Below are positions 48,782 through 61,149 of a stretch of 64,000 nucleotides of DNA, piece after piece. Positions within the stretch are counted from its first letter, which is position 1, and each line of letters starts with the position of its first letter. Under the pieces are notes generated by a model, which saw nothing but the letters and a program-made list of their open reading frames with translations, searched no databases and was not told the DNA's origin. Made by a program: the position numbers and the translations under genes. This DNA comes from Yamagishiella unicocca. Lineage: Eukaryota; Chlorophyta; Chlorophyceae; Chlamydomonadales; Volvocaceae. Location of the stretch: assembly GCA_003116995.1 (NCBI GenBank), contig BDSL01000199.1:1-64000 (forward strand), given 5' to 3'.

Positions 48782-48958
48782 TTGCTTGCGAACGTTGCTT
48801 GCGAAGGTTGCTTGCTTCGTGTCGGACCAGCAGATATCGGTTGCCTGCGAACGTTGCTTGCGAAGGTTGCTCGCTTCGTGTCGGACCAGCAGATATCGGT
48901 TGCCTGCGAACGTTGCTTGCGAAGGTTGCTTGCCTCGTGTCGGACCAGCAGATATCGC
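48782..48958. repeat. 59-bp tandem repeat, three units (copy 1)
   Basis: The unit contains GCGAACGTTGCTTGCGAAGG and ends TCGGACCAGCAGATATCGG. Copy 2 of the duplication has only two units (from about 63088). Confidence 0.85.
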
Positions 48959-49458
48959 TTGCCTCGGATCGTGACATGCCGCGTGATATAAAACCCGTGA
49001 ACTTGCAATTGTGGATATGCCACTCGGTTTTGGGGGCCCCGCAAGAAGACACCCCGCGAACTGGATAGGGTCGACCCATCGGCCGTGGCTTCGGCGAGTC
49101 CGGCCGAGAAAATGCCGAGCGCAGGAGGTGCGTGAAGATTTACATAACTTTCATTGCGGCACTTCCGCCACTATTCTGGCAATAAGCGCTTCTTGCTGAC
49201 GTAAAAGCCTCGGGTGTGACTCATAAGGTCGCGACCCATCTATGCGTTTAATTCATGCGTTTTTCTCAAACAGAACTGGCCAGGAGCTTCAACCCGCCTT
49301 TTCGAACTACTATGGCGGCAAAGCTGTAAAGCCAACCTGCTATTTGTAGGCCTGGGCCAGACCAAGTAATGGCCTTGCGCAGCAGTGCTGGCGGGCTGGG
49401 CCCCTTGCGGACCCAGGCTCGTGTTCCCCGTGCCTGTCATTCTCCCTTCGTGGCTTCC

Positions 49459-52400
49459 ATGCAGTCGTTTAGGACCCCTGCGCGCACTGCTAAGGTGACT
49501 GCCTTGGCGCTTGGACCGCCGCGGGAACCCAGCCGGCGCGTCGCGGCGGCTGCCGACTGTAAGGGACGGCCGCGTTTCATTCCCAATCGGTGCTTCAACC
49601 TGCCCAAGACGCCGCAGCCCTCCGAGCGCCGCCTTGAGGCGCCTCCGTCAGAGGAACAGTCGGAGGCTCCGCGGTTGCGAACCAAGTCGGATGCGGCGGT
49701 CTCACAGGGCCCCCTCAAGACGGCGCCTGCAGTGGAGTCGGAGCCTGATGCTGTAATCTCGGCCCCCTTGAGACTGAGTAAAGGTCAGGAGGAAGCCGTG
49801 CAGGTTGTGCTGCGGCCGGACCGCCCCAACATCCTGCTCACTGGCGAGGCGGGTACCGGCAAGTCGGCCACATTGCAGGAGCTGTTGCGCCAGTTGCGCG
49901 ACAGGTACGGCGATGACATCGACAAGCGCGTCATGACGACCGCGATGACCGGCCTGGCCGCCACATTGGTGCGAGGTGAGTGAACGCTGACAGTTGGACC
50001 TGAGGGGGAAGGTAGGACGGTGCTCCTTAGCCTTATTTCGGCGACTGTTTCCACCTTACCTTATTTGCTAGTTGGCCGGTGTGGGCGGGTGCGTGGGTCT
50101 GCGGCATGCGGGCTTGAGAGGTAAGGCCCACACTGGCGTTCACATGTTATTCCTTCTCGCCCGTTCCGCATTATTCATGCTACAAAGTAACACCGTAACG
50201 CCTTATTATTGACTGTCCTGAACGACCCGGCGCTAGATATGACTGGCTGGTTATTACAAAAGTATGAAGGCCGACCGTTACAACTGTCCTGAAACGTATG
50301 ACCGGCCTTGGATGCACAGAGTGACTGTCTGGTTTATGATGACTTTTGGGTTGCTCCCCCGTGCGGGTTGGTGCGCCTCTGTCTAATTGTTTCTGTCGTC
50401 TGTGACTGTGTTGGGGATGCGCCTAGGGCGCGCCGTCTGCCCCGTTCTTATGTTTTCACCGTTCTCGTGGCCTTGGTTTGTTGGGACTGCCTGTCGTGCT
50501 GAATTCACCTTAGCTGGCCGATTGCTTGGGTGGGGCGTTCTTGTGCGAGCGGGTGGTACCTTGGGCGCGTCGGTCCGAGCTGTTGGGTGCTCTGGCCGTT
50601 TTCTCTGGCGGTGGACCTTGGGTGCGTGGGTTGGTTTTTGGGCGGGGCCCTGCCGCCTTCGGCACCGCGGGGTGTCCCTTTTCTCCTGTGCCTTTTGGGC
50701 CGTCGCTGCCTTTTCTTATTTTATTTTTAGTGCAGGCTTGTCTTCCGGTGTGACTTTGTCTTTCTGGCCCCCCCATCTTGTCCTGGTTTCGCCCGGCGTC
50801 TCTTGTGCTTTTCGAGGCTTGCCTGTGCCCTTAGGGGCAACTGCTGGGTTTAGTCTGGCTGTCGTATGGCGAGGTCCAGTACTATGGCTGGGGTTGCATG
50901 ATACGACTGCAAAACATTTTGACCAGGACTGTCTATTCTAGATAGCTTACGACTGGTCAACTGTGCTGCGACAGAAATTATGCGTTATGACTAGCTTTAT
51001 TATTTAAGTGTCGCATTAACAAGCGGATTCAAGAACGACCCTTTCCCCCTAAATGCCCTTGCAGGCTGTACACTCCACTCCCTGCTCAAGCTGGGTCGAA
51101 TGGGGCACCTTTGCGACCTGCTCCACATGCTGGAAGATGAAAAAGTGCTGCAGCTGCTGGTGGACCTGGATGTGCTTCTTATAGATGAGGCATCCATGAT
51201 GAGCGCGGAGCTGCTGCAGGCGCTGGACGCAGTGCTGACGGCGGCACGGAAAGCAGCGGCAGAGTGGGCTGCGCAGAGGGGCTGCTTGCGGCAGGTGGGT
51301 GGGCGAGAGGTGCGGGTGGGTGGGTGGGTGGGTGGAGTATCAGGTAGCGTAACGCCGGTAGGTGGGGGAGGGCAGTGTTAAGGCTGGCGGTGGCCTGACA
51401 CACGTCGTTTTGCGTGTTTCCCTGCCCACCTAGATCCTCTCCCACCCTCCGCCTACCTGCGCCCCCTCGCCCCCGTCCCTAGGGCCTGGACCATTCCACC
51501 CTGGACCGGCCGTTCGGGGGCTTGCAGATTGTGATGTATGGAGATTTCTTCCAACTACCACCTATTCCGAACCCACCGAACCCACCTGAAGTAGCTGGAC
51601 GCTCTACCGCCGCGACCAACCGTCAATTCCTGAACCGGGGATTTCTCTTCGAGGCCCCTGTGATGTCCTATGGAAACTTCGTCGTTGTGAAGCTGACCAA
51701 GGTATGTTATCGCGGCCCTGTCCGACCCGCCTTCCTACCTCCATTCTTTTGGAAGGGGTGGGTGGGTGGGCTTTGTGCCATACGTGGTTTTTGAAGACCA
51801 GGTACGTGCGGTAAATCGGTGGCACTTGACTAAAGACGTCGTCATAGTTACCCATGTCATCTTTGCACCAGCATTGCAAGACCACTCATTGGCTTATTTG
51901 CAGGAGCCCCTCGTGTTACAACCCCCCTCGCTGTTCTTCCACCATGTCCCCACTCTGCACGTCCGACTTCGCTCAGGTCTTCCGTCAGAGAGACCCAGAA
52001 TTCCAGTCGCAACTCCGCGACGTGCAGTCCGGCTCCCGCGAAGAGGCCACCCTCGCCCTCACCAGCCTTTACGAGCAGTGCAGCCGCCCGCTATCGACAT
52101 CCGACGGCATCAAGCCTACCCAGCTGGTAGGCAAACGGTCGAAAGCCGACATACATAATAAGAGAGAGCTGATGGCGCTGCCGGGAGAGCAGGTACCGGT
52201 ATGGTGATGAGGGAGTGCACACTCGCAGCCAGTGGGAGGGTTGCGGCTGCTGGCAGAGGGGCCAGGGGGTTCATCGGCGTTAAGGGCATACACGAAATAT
52301 TACCGTATGCCGGTAGCTGCAATGCATCGCTAGTAGGGCAGTCAAGAGGCTGCGTCTCTTAATTTTTTTCCGCGCCCGCCTGCCCGCCCCTGATGTTTAT

Positions 52401-55400
52401 GCTAGGCCGTTTACCCTGGTTCCTTCCCCGCACCCAAATGCCCTTATACATCACCCTCCCTTGTTCCTTTCCCTCCCGAGTGGTCAGGTGGTCCTCGTGT
52501 CGGAAGACGCGTCGTCCGTCACCTGCTCTCCGCCCCCCGGGCTCACGAACGAGGAGTGGCTCACGGAGGCTGAGTACGTGCTAAGCCGCAGCGGGGCCGG
52601 GACGATCTTCACAGACTGCCAGGCGCCCCCTGCCCTGCAGCTCAAAGTAAGTGAAGCAGCTAAGAGCTAAGTGCATCCGGGTGGTGCGCCTTGAACGTCA
52701 ACCAGCCAAGCGTGGAACGAATGAAGGGGCAGAGTAAAGAGGGGAGGAAGTAGTCGCAGATACCGGTAAGCAAACCGCGGGGTGGTTTCCCTTCCCAGCC
52801 CCCCCCTCTCCTGGCCTCCATTTCCTTATCACCCTGCTGGTCGCACTCTTTACTCCTCCTTCTAAAGGAAGGCTCCGACGTGACACCTCGACTAAACTGT
52901 GCAGCGGTAGCCCGCCCGCCGCACACCTGCCCGCGAATCATAACCCAGCTACTGCGTCCGCCTGAGTACCTTACGTCCACTGGGCGTTGATTTATTCCCT
53001 GCATTGCTTTGCTCGTCTCCGATTTTCCTTTTCCTATCCGCCTCCCGGGGGACAGGTTGGGGCCCAGGTGCTGCTGGTGCGCAACCTGAACGTGGCGGCG
53101 GGGCTAGTCAACGGCGCCAGGGGGGTGGTGGTTGGCTTCAAGAAGGGTAAAGACTCCCGGCCCCAAAACGAGCTACAGCTGCTGTCGGATGTGGGAGCCG
53201 CTCACAGCCGGCTGGATGTGGAGGCGGCGTACCGCAGGTCGGTGGGAGGGAGGGAGGACGTGCGGTGTGGTGGTCAGTGCGCTCAATTGCTTCTTTAAAT
53301 GTGTGTTATTTCTGAGCAGCAGAGCCCTACAGGCATGCACCAGCCAGCCGCGCTCTCAACTAGACAGACCGTCGCCGACCGGCGCCGCAGCCGTGTTTGC
53401 AGTTGCGCGGGCCGTGGCTGGCCGACTACAGGCCTGATCCGCTCAGGCTACAACTGACCAGGTTTTAGACAGTGACAAACAGGTGAACGCTCCACCTTCG
53501 CGTCTGTGGAGCGGCACCGAAACCACCATTAGTGCCCGCGAAATGGCTATGCCGATGCTAGGGCATAACACTGCGTTAACGCGCGAGTAATTTCAGCAGG
53601 ATTGGCAACCAATTTAGGCTAAGCGACGAAGGCGAGCGAGAAGGGGCCCAGGTAAATGTACAAAAGCAGACGGACTAGCCTGCTGGGCTGGAGGAAGCAC
53701 AGCGACCAGCCCGTTTGGGCTGACTACCTAATGCTAAAAGGGAGGCAGTCGGGCACAAGTGACCCCCCTTCCTAAACGGTTTTTCTTTCTCGCACCCACT
53801 GGTCTTCCTCGGCACCCTCCCCCTCGCTCAACCGGGCCTGACGCTGGTCGGGGGTGGCTACCCTGCTATAGAAATAGAAAGCCAACCCCGTTGGAGTTGT
53901 GCCCCGGCCCCATTCCCCCGCTATAAGAGTGGCAAAGGCGCAGAGGTGGGCCCCAAGCTTCCCATCCTTTCTGTAGTGGACTGACATTTGCGCTGCGCAT
54001 TATCCGCAGGGATGAATTTTGGAGGGCAGATGGCTTACGGGACGAAAATGCGGGGGGTGGGGATACCAGGAACAGGTCTTGCTTTTTCAGAAGCCGGCCC
54101 AAATATGCATCGGGTTTGTTGACTCCTGTAGATGCGCACTGGACGCCTTATTTTTCCCAATGACGCTGATGTTCCACCCCTCCCCGCACTTGCTTCGCTC
54201 CCTGAATGCCCACATCCGGCTGCAGGTGGTGGTCGTCTAACAGCTTTGTGCCCATCGTGCGATTCATGGACGGCAAGCAGATGCCGCTGGGTCCCCAACT
54301 TTTCACGCAGCAGTTGCACGGATACGGACTGCGCTTCCGGGTACAGGTAGGTGGATGGGGGCTGTGGGGGAAGGGGTTGGAGGGGGAGTGAGAACAGAGG
54401 GTACTGGTTAGCTCCACCCCTACTGTGCGGCCCGCTGCTCGCAGGTGCCCCTCAAACTAGCCTGGGCGCTGACGGTGCACACGGCCCAGGGCATGTCGCT
54501 GGACAAGGTAAGGTGGGAAGGCAGGAGGAACAGGTCGTCGACAGGTTCAAGATGTAGCAGGCGGCGTTGTAACCCTTATCATGCCACTTAGTAAAGGCCA
54601 ACAATGAGCCTGGCAGCTAGGGATAACCACTTTTCATTAGGGTGCCTTAGTCGTTGGGGGACTAGCACGGGGAGTGGGAGTGGGAGGAGGGTTTTGGTGA
54701 CCCGGGAGGACGGGTCTTGGCAGGGTGTGTGGGAGCTGGGGTCAGGTGAGACCACGTGGCACCAGGGAGCAAGTAACTCAGCGGAGAACTTTGGAAGACG
54801 GGTTGAGGAAAGCCAGTGGAGGGTGGGTAGGGAGTATTGTCACATCTGAACACCACCGTGACTATTTGTTGCTGCGCCCGCCAGCGTTCCTTTCCTTGAT
54901 CCTACTGCAGTTACCTCTTCCCACTTGTCCTCACGCACGACCCAGGTCAGTATCGACCTCGACGACACATTCAAGCACGGCATGGTGTATACGGCCCTCA
55001 GCCGGGCAACCAGCAGGGAGGGCCTGCATATTCGAAGGAGGCAGAAATCAAATCCAAACGGGAGGTGGGTAAGGGCGAGGGGTGCAATGGAAAAGATGCC
55101 CGAGCACGTAGTGGCGCTTTATGGGGGCTACTTGACGCAGAGCGGTCGGGGAGAGGGCTGAGCGGGGGAAATTGATGTGAAGGTTGGGGGAGTGCAAGAA
55201 GCAGTGGTGAGCGTCCGCAGTCGTGTGATGGTTCGGGTGGCCTTCCCTCTTCCTTCACCCTGTCCTCCCTGTCCCTAGCCAAAGTCCCAACCCCCACCCT
55301 ACTATCCGTACTCGCCTGCCCCCACAGCTGGACGAGCGGGTCGTGCGGTGGCATGCAGGTGGGATGCGCTTTCCCCCCCCGTCCGTCCTCACCCCGGGGC

Positions 55401-56565
55401 AGCTGCTGGCCCGCGGGCGGGGCTCTGGCAGCCACCCCTGGTTGTGGGATGACCCGGCCGTGCTGGCCTCAGAGGTAGCGTTTAAGGTGGGGCGGCCGCA
55501 ACACACCCGGGCGAAGGGTTGGTTCCAGAGCAGGGACCAGGGCCTGTTGTTGGTGGAGGGGCCAGAAGTGCTGATTGTGGATGAGGCGAAGGTAGGGGAG
55601 GTGGTGGAGGAGGGGGTCGCGACAGGGGAGGAAGGGCCCGTCAGTGAGACGAGCCGGAAGCTGGACGGAACAGCGGCGGTGGTACCGGTGCCGAAAGGTG
55701 CTGGGGGGATGACGCCGCTGGAAGTGCCAATGGTGTTGCGGAGGGTCGCAGCGGCGGAGGTGCCGGAGGGTGAGGGATCACTGGCGCTGGCGGCTGGGGC
55801 AGAAATGGTGGAGCTGGCGGCAGCTCCACCGGCGGCAGACGAGGTCGAGGACCTACTGAGGTGGGTGGAGTGCCGGGCGTAAGAGCTGGAGGGGGCGGGA
55901 AGGGGAGTCAGTGAATGAGCCAGCTGGGCTGGAGGTATGCCTTCCCTGGCGCTCCTCGCCCCGGTGATCTGGATGAGGAGCAGCTGCTGACTGTCGCACC
56001 GCCCGTGCTTCTTCACCTTCCCTGGTGCTGCGGCCCCCCGTGCAGAAGCCGCACAGCCTTGGACGGCGCGGAAGCGCGAGATTCTCTTCCCTCTCAGCCC
56101 AGTAACGGCGACCTGCAGGGCTGCGGCGCACGCACGAACACCTCTGCCTCCTGGACCCGGACCTCTGAAGTCACTGCTGACAGAACGCCTGCAGCTGTTC
56201 AGCCGGTGCTGGGCCATACTGCCCCGACGCAGTCTGAGGCAGCCGCAGAGCGGGACGACGCCAGCAAGTCTGCAGGCGCCAGCGTCACCGGCAGCACCAG
56301 CCATGTTGGTGAGGGCGGAGGTCCTCCGAGTGACGTCGGGCCGCCGCAGCAGCCGCCCCTGCCCGCGTGTGCGCCGGAGGCCGCAGCCAGCGAGCGGTGG
56401 CGCGAAGTGGCGGCTGCGTGTGTGGCTGAGCTGCAGGCGGAGCTGGAGCGGGACTCCGGGCACCGGATGCCCAGGAGCTCGGTCGTGAGAGGGGTCAAGG
56501 ACAAGCTCCAGGAGTTGCTCGGAGAGACTGGGAAACCCGGCCCCGCTGGCGTTACGGACGTCTGA
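49459..56565 (+). CDS. PIF1-type DNA helicase
   Basis: Eleven exons in phase, about 954 aa: 49459-49975, 51065-51294, 51483-51701, 51977-52192, 52488-52646, 53056-53237, 54244-54346, 54445-54507, 54946-55068, 55328-55860, 56046-56565. Motif I is NILLTGEAGTGKSATLQELL (Walker A); GCTLHSLLKLG follows; motif II is VLLIDEASMMSAELLQALD (Walker B); motif III is IVMYGDFFQLPPI. Then come VGAQVLLVRNLNVAAGLVNG (the PIF1 LxxNGxxG region), WALTVHTAQGMSLDK and VYTALSRATSREGLHIR (motifs V/VI). This order identifies a 5'-3' superfamily 1B PIF1 helicase, used at G-quadruplexes, replication forks and organellar DNA. The first 110 residues are basic and may hold a targeting sequence. The C-terminal 330 residues are unique and low complexity. 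Two introns exceed 1 kb. Confidence 0.9.
49976..51064 (+). other. Large first intron of the helicase gene with a T/G-rich block
   Basis: The stretch at about 50330-50940 is strikingly G/T-rich on the plus strand and purine-poor, unlike neighbouring introns. It gives a chance 184-codon hydrophobic frame. It may be an inserted retroposon-like sequence; no ends or target-site duplication were found. Confidence 0.5.
53238..54243 (+). other. 1-kb intron of the helicase gene
   Basis: No coding exon is needed here: the flanking exons join in phase (AYR + SFVPIVRF). A possible extra exon at 54011-54130 was considered and not kept. Confidence 0.5.
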
Positions 56566-59097
56566 GACGAGGAGGAGGCGGTGTATAGAGGCGGAGCAGG
56601 GGGCGGGGGAGATGTTTGCGCGGCCTTCGGGTGGAATCGAATGAGAGTGCATCTCCCGGATGTGCCCAACACTATAGAGGTTCTCGCTTGGGGGGTGGCC
56701 AGTCTGCAGCATGCACTGCGGGGTTGCCGTGGCCTTGGCATCGGCGGTGGAAGAGCTCTCTCTCTCTTGGGTCTGTGTCCGGATACAGGGGGAAGAGTGC
56801 GGGGAGGACGACAGCGGCTGGACCTGTCTTGACAAGCGCGCAGAGGGGGCGCTGGAGGTACCTGCGCAGAGGTCCGGTTGGCGGGGGACATCTGAAACAA
56901 CCGGACACCTGGAATAGTACGTTGTTCAGTTGGGTTCGGTCGGCGTAGGCAGAGCCAGGGGGGAGGGTCATAAGTGCAATCAGCTTCAAAGCTGTGCGCC
57001 ATCTAGTGCACTGGACGTTAGGGGCTTATGGCCCGGTTGAGCATGCGGGGCAGCAATGCGCGCGGGGCGTCACCGGGTGAGTTGTAAGCAGTGTTTGTTC
57101 CGGCGGTGCAAGGCTGGCCCGTAGGCACGGTGCGGTCGTCCGCTTGTGACATCAAGTTGCGGGAAAACAGTGCCACAAATAGGAAGCGCAATCCGCGCTG
57201 GGCTAGGGTTGTGCATGGCTGCTGCGGGGGGGGGCGGCGCGCTCCGCGGTCGCCGCCAACACAACATAGCGCAACAGGATGCCCTGGCTCCCACTCAGGC
57301 GAGCCCCCAAACAAGTATCTTCCTCGCGCAAGCGCTCGGCCTCCGATGCACCGAGGCACCGTTGTAAAACCCCAACGATGCATCCAGCCTGCAGATGTCT
57401 TCTCCTAGCATGTACAATGTAGGGCCGCAGCGGCAAGCTCAAAGAGCTTTCCCAGCCATTTCCAGCTTGGTTGGCTTCCACTGATGCGTACCATGATGCA
57501 TACGCTGCGTTTGAGATATGGTGTATTCCTCTATCATTCCCCCGAAGGATGTGGACCAAATACCTGTGGGTAGGCGTAGTGCGTACGCTTACTGCAGTTG
57601 TTAGTTGTGTGCAAGTTGGTCGAGAGCGCCAGCCCGTGCTGCCGAACGATTCAACGAGACAGAAAGCGAGACAATGTGAACGCTACGTGTCTAACAGTGC
57701 GGCACAGCCCGACATCTTTACATTATCTGTCCTTCGGCCTCTGTTTGTCTTGGATCTAACCGGATCTACCACAACGACCGAGATCATTGTATTTCACCTG
57801 GTATGCGTCGGACATTATCCGAACACCCCATAAAAATTGGCTGGCCAGATATGTTGCAGCAGCGGTAGTGCGCAGAAGGGGCGCACATCATGCCGCTCTG
57901 CCTGCTGGCCTGCTACCCTGCCTGGGAAATGCTCGGTGCAACGCCCACTGCCCGCATCTCTTCCTCACCTACTGCAGTGCGGAGCTCCGGCCGCTGTAGT
58001 CCAATTAAACATCGGGATCCCAGCACCCCGTCACTTGCGGCTGGCTGGCCAGGCATGTGCCGCGGCTGGGTCACTCAGGAGCGGGCTACGGTATAGCTGC
58101 GAGGAACTGGGGAGGCGCGCCGGCGGAGGTGGACGTAGTACAGGTGTCGGTAATAGCCGAGTGGGGACAGGGCGGGGGGGCCGGGGCGGGCCGAAGGGGG
58201 GGCGGCCTTCCCAATCGTGTCCGCGGCATCGTGCCCCTGCCCGCCTGTCTTCTTTCCGCCCCCATCAACCTTCAGACCCAGCCCTTCAGAGGTGAGCAGA
58301 TCCCACATGTCGACAGGGGCGATGGCCGGAACCCGAACCGGAGCCCAGCACCGGCGGGATGAGGCGTCAGAGGCGGCACAGGAGCTGACCGCACGTCCAC
58401 TTGCCGGGCCCTGCTCTGTGCGGCGGTGGAGAGGCGGGTCGCTGCTTTGGCGGCTAGCTGGGCCCCGCTGCCCGCGGAAGCCGCACACAGGCGGCTGCCT
58501 GCGCGGCAGTGCTGCCGGGTCGGTCGGAGGTGTGGGATCGGTCTGAGGGTGGCGGGAGGGGGAAGGCGGAAGCCAGCACCGTGTGAGCCGGGTGGTCAGC
58601 CATGCACGTCCTACCCTGCATCGCGGGTCTGTGACCGCAACGAGGCCGGGGGCGTGTTAGGCCTGCATGGCAGCGCGGGACCAGGGGGGGCACAGAGCAA
58701 CGACTGGGCACAGGCTGGGGGCGGGAGCAAGCGGCACCGCATGAGGTTGAGTCCAAAGCTTCTCTCCCGGTGCATTCTTGGCCCTGAAGCATCGCCTTCA
58801 CCGCCCCTGACCCGTGGGTCGCGCGAACCGCGGTGGCTGGTTGGGCTGCCACACCTAAACGGCTGCCAGACACAACAGAAGTAGCACGCGATAGAGGATG
58901 ATGGTGGCAATACCCGGCTTTCCGCATTTGTTGCGCTGCGACCGGCGCTGGTCGCGGTATGTACTGTCCCAAGTAGGGCCCGACCGACTCAAGCGTCTGC
59001 CGAGTGCCAATCGTGAAATTTGAGCCGCATCAGCTAAGCAAGCTCCTTCCTCTCCTTCGCTCTCTCTTTACAGACGTACAATTAAGGAAGGAGCAGC
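56566..59097. other. Intergenic region, about 2.5 kb
   Basis: Contains the helicase 3' UTR and then GC-rich and lower-GC stretches with only short overlapping frames. No domain, RNA gene or clear repeat found. A CTCTCTTTACAG acceptor-like site at 59060-59071 just before the next gene suggests an intron in its 5' UTR. Confidence 0.5.
57083..57087 (+). terminator. TGTAA polyadenylation signal of the helicase gene
   Basis: TGTAA about 520 bp after the helicase stop codon. Confidence 0.45.
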
Positions 59098-61149
59098 ATG
59101 CCAACCAGCGAAGAAAGACTGGACGGCTCCGTCATGGCGGCCCTCACGGCGGGGGCGGGGGCGGGGGCGACACCCCCACAGCCGCCGCCGCCCCTCATGG
59201 CTCCGCCCGCTGAGCCGCCGCAGCCACAGCCACCGCAGCGAGCCACGGCGCCGGCCGCTCAGAGTTGGCAGCTTGGTCCAGGGGGAGGCGGGGGGGCTGG
59301 GGGCAGTCCAGGCTCCGCCGCCGGCGGCCCCCCTGGAGCCGCTGCCGCCGGCGCAGGGGCCCCCGCCGCCCCTGCAGCTGGCGCGGCCGCCACCGCCGCC
59401 GCGCCTACCGCCGCCGCTGTCCCTCCCCCGGCCGCCGCGCCCCCAGCCGGGTTCTCCGCCCCAGGGTTCGGCCCCCCCGCGCCCGCCTGGGAGAGGGTAG
59501 CTGGGGGTCAGGGCGAGGGGGTGGTCAGGGCGAGGGGGGACAGAGGCTGGCGTGCACGTACCACGTGGCCCCCGAGTGTGTGTCCGCCCCCTCCTGCCGG
59601 TCCCTCCGCCCATGCCGCCTATGTCGCCATACGTGTGTTTTCCGCTACTCGGCACCGCCCCCCAGGACCCCCGCCAGCCAGCCCCCTCACGGCAGTCCTG
59701 AGGACCGCAACCGCACCCGCACCGGCACCCGCAGCCAGCAGCGCCAGCGGCTCCACTGCCCAAACCGCTCAAGCAGCCGCCCCCCCAGCAGCCGGCGCCA
59801 TCGCCCCCCCGACAGCCTTCGCCGCGGGCATCAGCCCCGCCATGATTCCGGGGGGGGCCTCCCCGGGAGAGGTGAGCGGGGGGCGGGGGCGGGGTGGAGA
59901 GGTGAGCGGGGGGGGGCGGCGGGATGGAGAGGTGAGCGGGGGGCGGGGGCGGGGTGGAGAGGTGAGCGGGGGGGGGCCTGAGGCGGTATGTACGGTGGGG
60001 TGACGTGGCTGGCGCGATGGGAGCTCGCGGCGCACTGACAGTTAGCGGTTAGGAGCGACCTTGCCGGTAGGGCGTTGTTAGGGTAGGTGCGAGCGCAAAA
60101 GAGGTGGGGGCACCTGCCCCCTGCCCCTCCCCCTGCCCCTCCCCCTGCCCCTCCTCCTGCCCCTCCCCCTGCCCCTCCCCCTGCCCCTCCTCCTGCTCCT
60201 CCCCCTGCCCCTCCCCCTGCCCCTCCCCCTGCTCCTCCCCCTGCCCTCCCCCTGCCCCTCCCCCTGCCCCTCCCCCTGCCCCTCCCCCTGCTCCTCTGTG
60301 GTTAAGCCGCTGTCCTGGTTCCCGCTTTGCCGCCCGTCCTTGTTGCCGTATACCCCGCATACACACGCGCACACACACACACCCTCCTTATCTGTAGATT
60401 ACACCCTCCTCCTTGGTCCTTGCACCCCCCCCTTCTCCCAAGCAGCAGCAGCAGCAGGCCAGTCAGGTCCAGCTGCAGCTGCAACAGTTGTTGCTGCAGT
60501 ACAAGCAGGCGACGGCTGCGCTAGCGGCCGCAGCCACCACCGCCGGCAGCGCTGCCGCCAGTGGAGCCAGTGCGGCGGCGGCGGGAGGGGGCGGAGGCGG
60601 AGGAGGCGGGGGGGCGGAGGTGGGGGGGCGCCGCCGTCGCCCTTCACGCCCGACAGGGGCCTCCTGACGTCGCTGCTGCCGCCGCCTACCGCTGCTGCCG
60701 GCGCCGTGTCGCCTGCTGCCCTGCAGGCGGCGCTCGCTGCCTCCGGTGCGGCGCGGCAGCAGCAGCAGCTGCTGCTGCCCGCCCGGGGCAGCACCGGCGG
60801 CGGCGAGGTCCTCCCCCTCGTCGCCGGCAGCAGCACGCCCGCAGCGAGCAGCGGCGGCACCAGCGCCACCGCGGGGGCCGGCACCGCACCTCGCAACGTG
60901 CGCAGGGTGCGTGTGGGCTGGTGGTGACCTAGGGGTTGACCTAGGAGGGTCACCTAGGGGGCGGGGGCGGGGGCAGCAGCTGGGGATGAAGTGGTGGAAG
61001 GACTGGGGGTCACCATTGCCGGCCGCCAGTCCACCTGCCTTCCGTCCTCCCCCTCCCCCCCCTCCCCTCCCTCGTTCCGTCCCCCCCTCCCCCTCCCTGG
61101 CTCCGTCCCTCCACCCCGCCCGCCAGGTCAAGGTGCTGCTGTCCTTCCC
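59098..61149 (+). CDS. Gln/Ala/Pro-rich protein reaching the start of a possible PB1 domain; 3' end cut by the duplication
   Basis: Start MPTSEERLDGSVMAALTAGA at 59098; first exon(s) 59098-59871 (an intron near 59497-59665 is possible), then 60443-60906 and 61127-61149. The protein is Ala/Gly/Pro-rich with a Gln-rich helix (QQQQQASQVQLQLQQLLLQY). A frame change between 60600 and 60660, in poly-G, is probably a homopolymer error or indel. The last exon begins VKVLLSF after NVRR, resembling the first strand of PB1 domains (VKFLxSFGG). It is interrupted at 61149, where the duplicated segment starts. Transcription-factor-like composition; function unknown. Confidence 0.5.
59869..59985 (+). repeat. 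30-bp minisatellite repeating a 5' splice site four times
   Basis: GAG/GTGAGCGGGG recurs with donors at 59872, 59902, 59932 and 59962. The 30-bp period keeps the reading frame open. Confidence 0.85.
60113..60296 (+). repeat. Polypyrimidine minisatellite (CCCCTCCCCCTG)n
   Basis: About fifteen 12-bp units in the same intron, upstream of the acceptor at 60441-60442. Almost pure C/T strand asymmetry. Confidence 0.85.

Larger units (their letters stand above)
46844..49743. repeat. Segmental duplication, copy 1
   Basis: From CAAGACGGGCCTCAACGTCC at 46844 to at least 49743 this segment recurs almost base for base at 61149-64000. The offset is 14305-14306 at first, 14247 after loss of one 59-bp unit, and 14257 after a 10-bp insertion. 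The right boundary is not visible because copy 2 runs off the window. Confidence 0.97.

Noticed and set aside
50387..50941. 184-codon hydrophobic ORF (many Trp, Phe, Leu)
   Set aside because: It lies wholly inside the helicase's first intron in a G/T-rich block; the hydrophobicity follows from base composition and no start context or homology is seen.
54011..54130. Possible extra helicase exon after a CCGCAG acceptor
   Set aside because: It has no matching helicase motif and ends in a stop; the flanking exons join in phase without it.
60619..60656. Possible 37-nt intron to restore the frame of the Gln-rich gene
   Set aside because: Too short for an intron, and the phase after it gives a stop; an indel in the poly-G run explains the frame change better.
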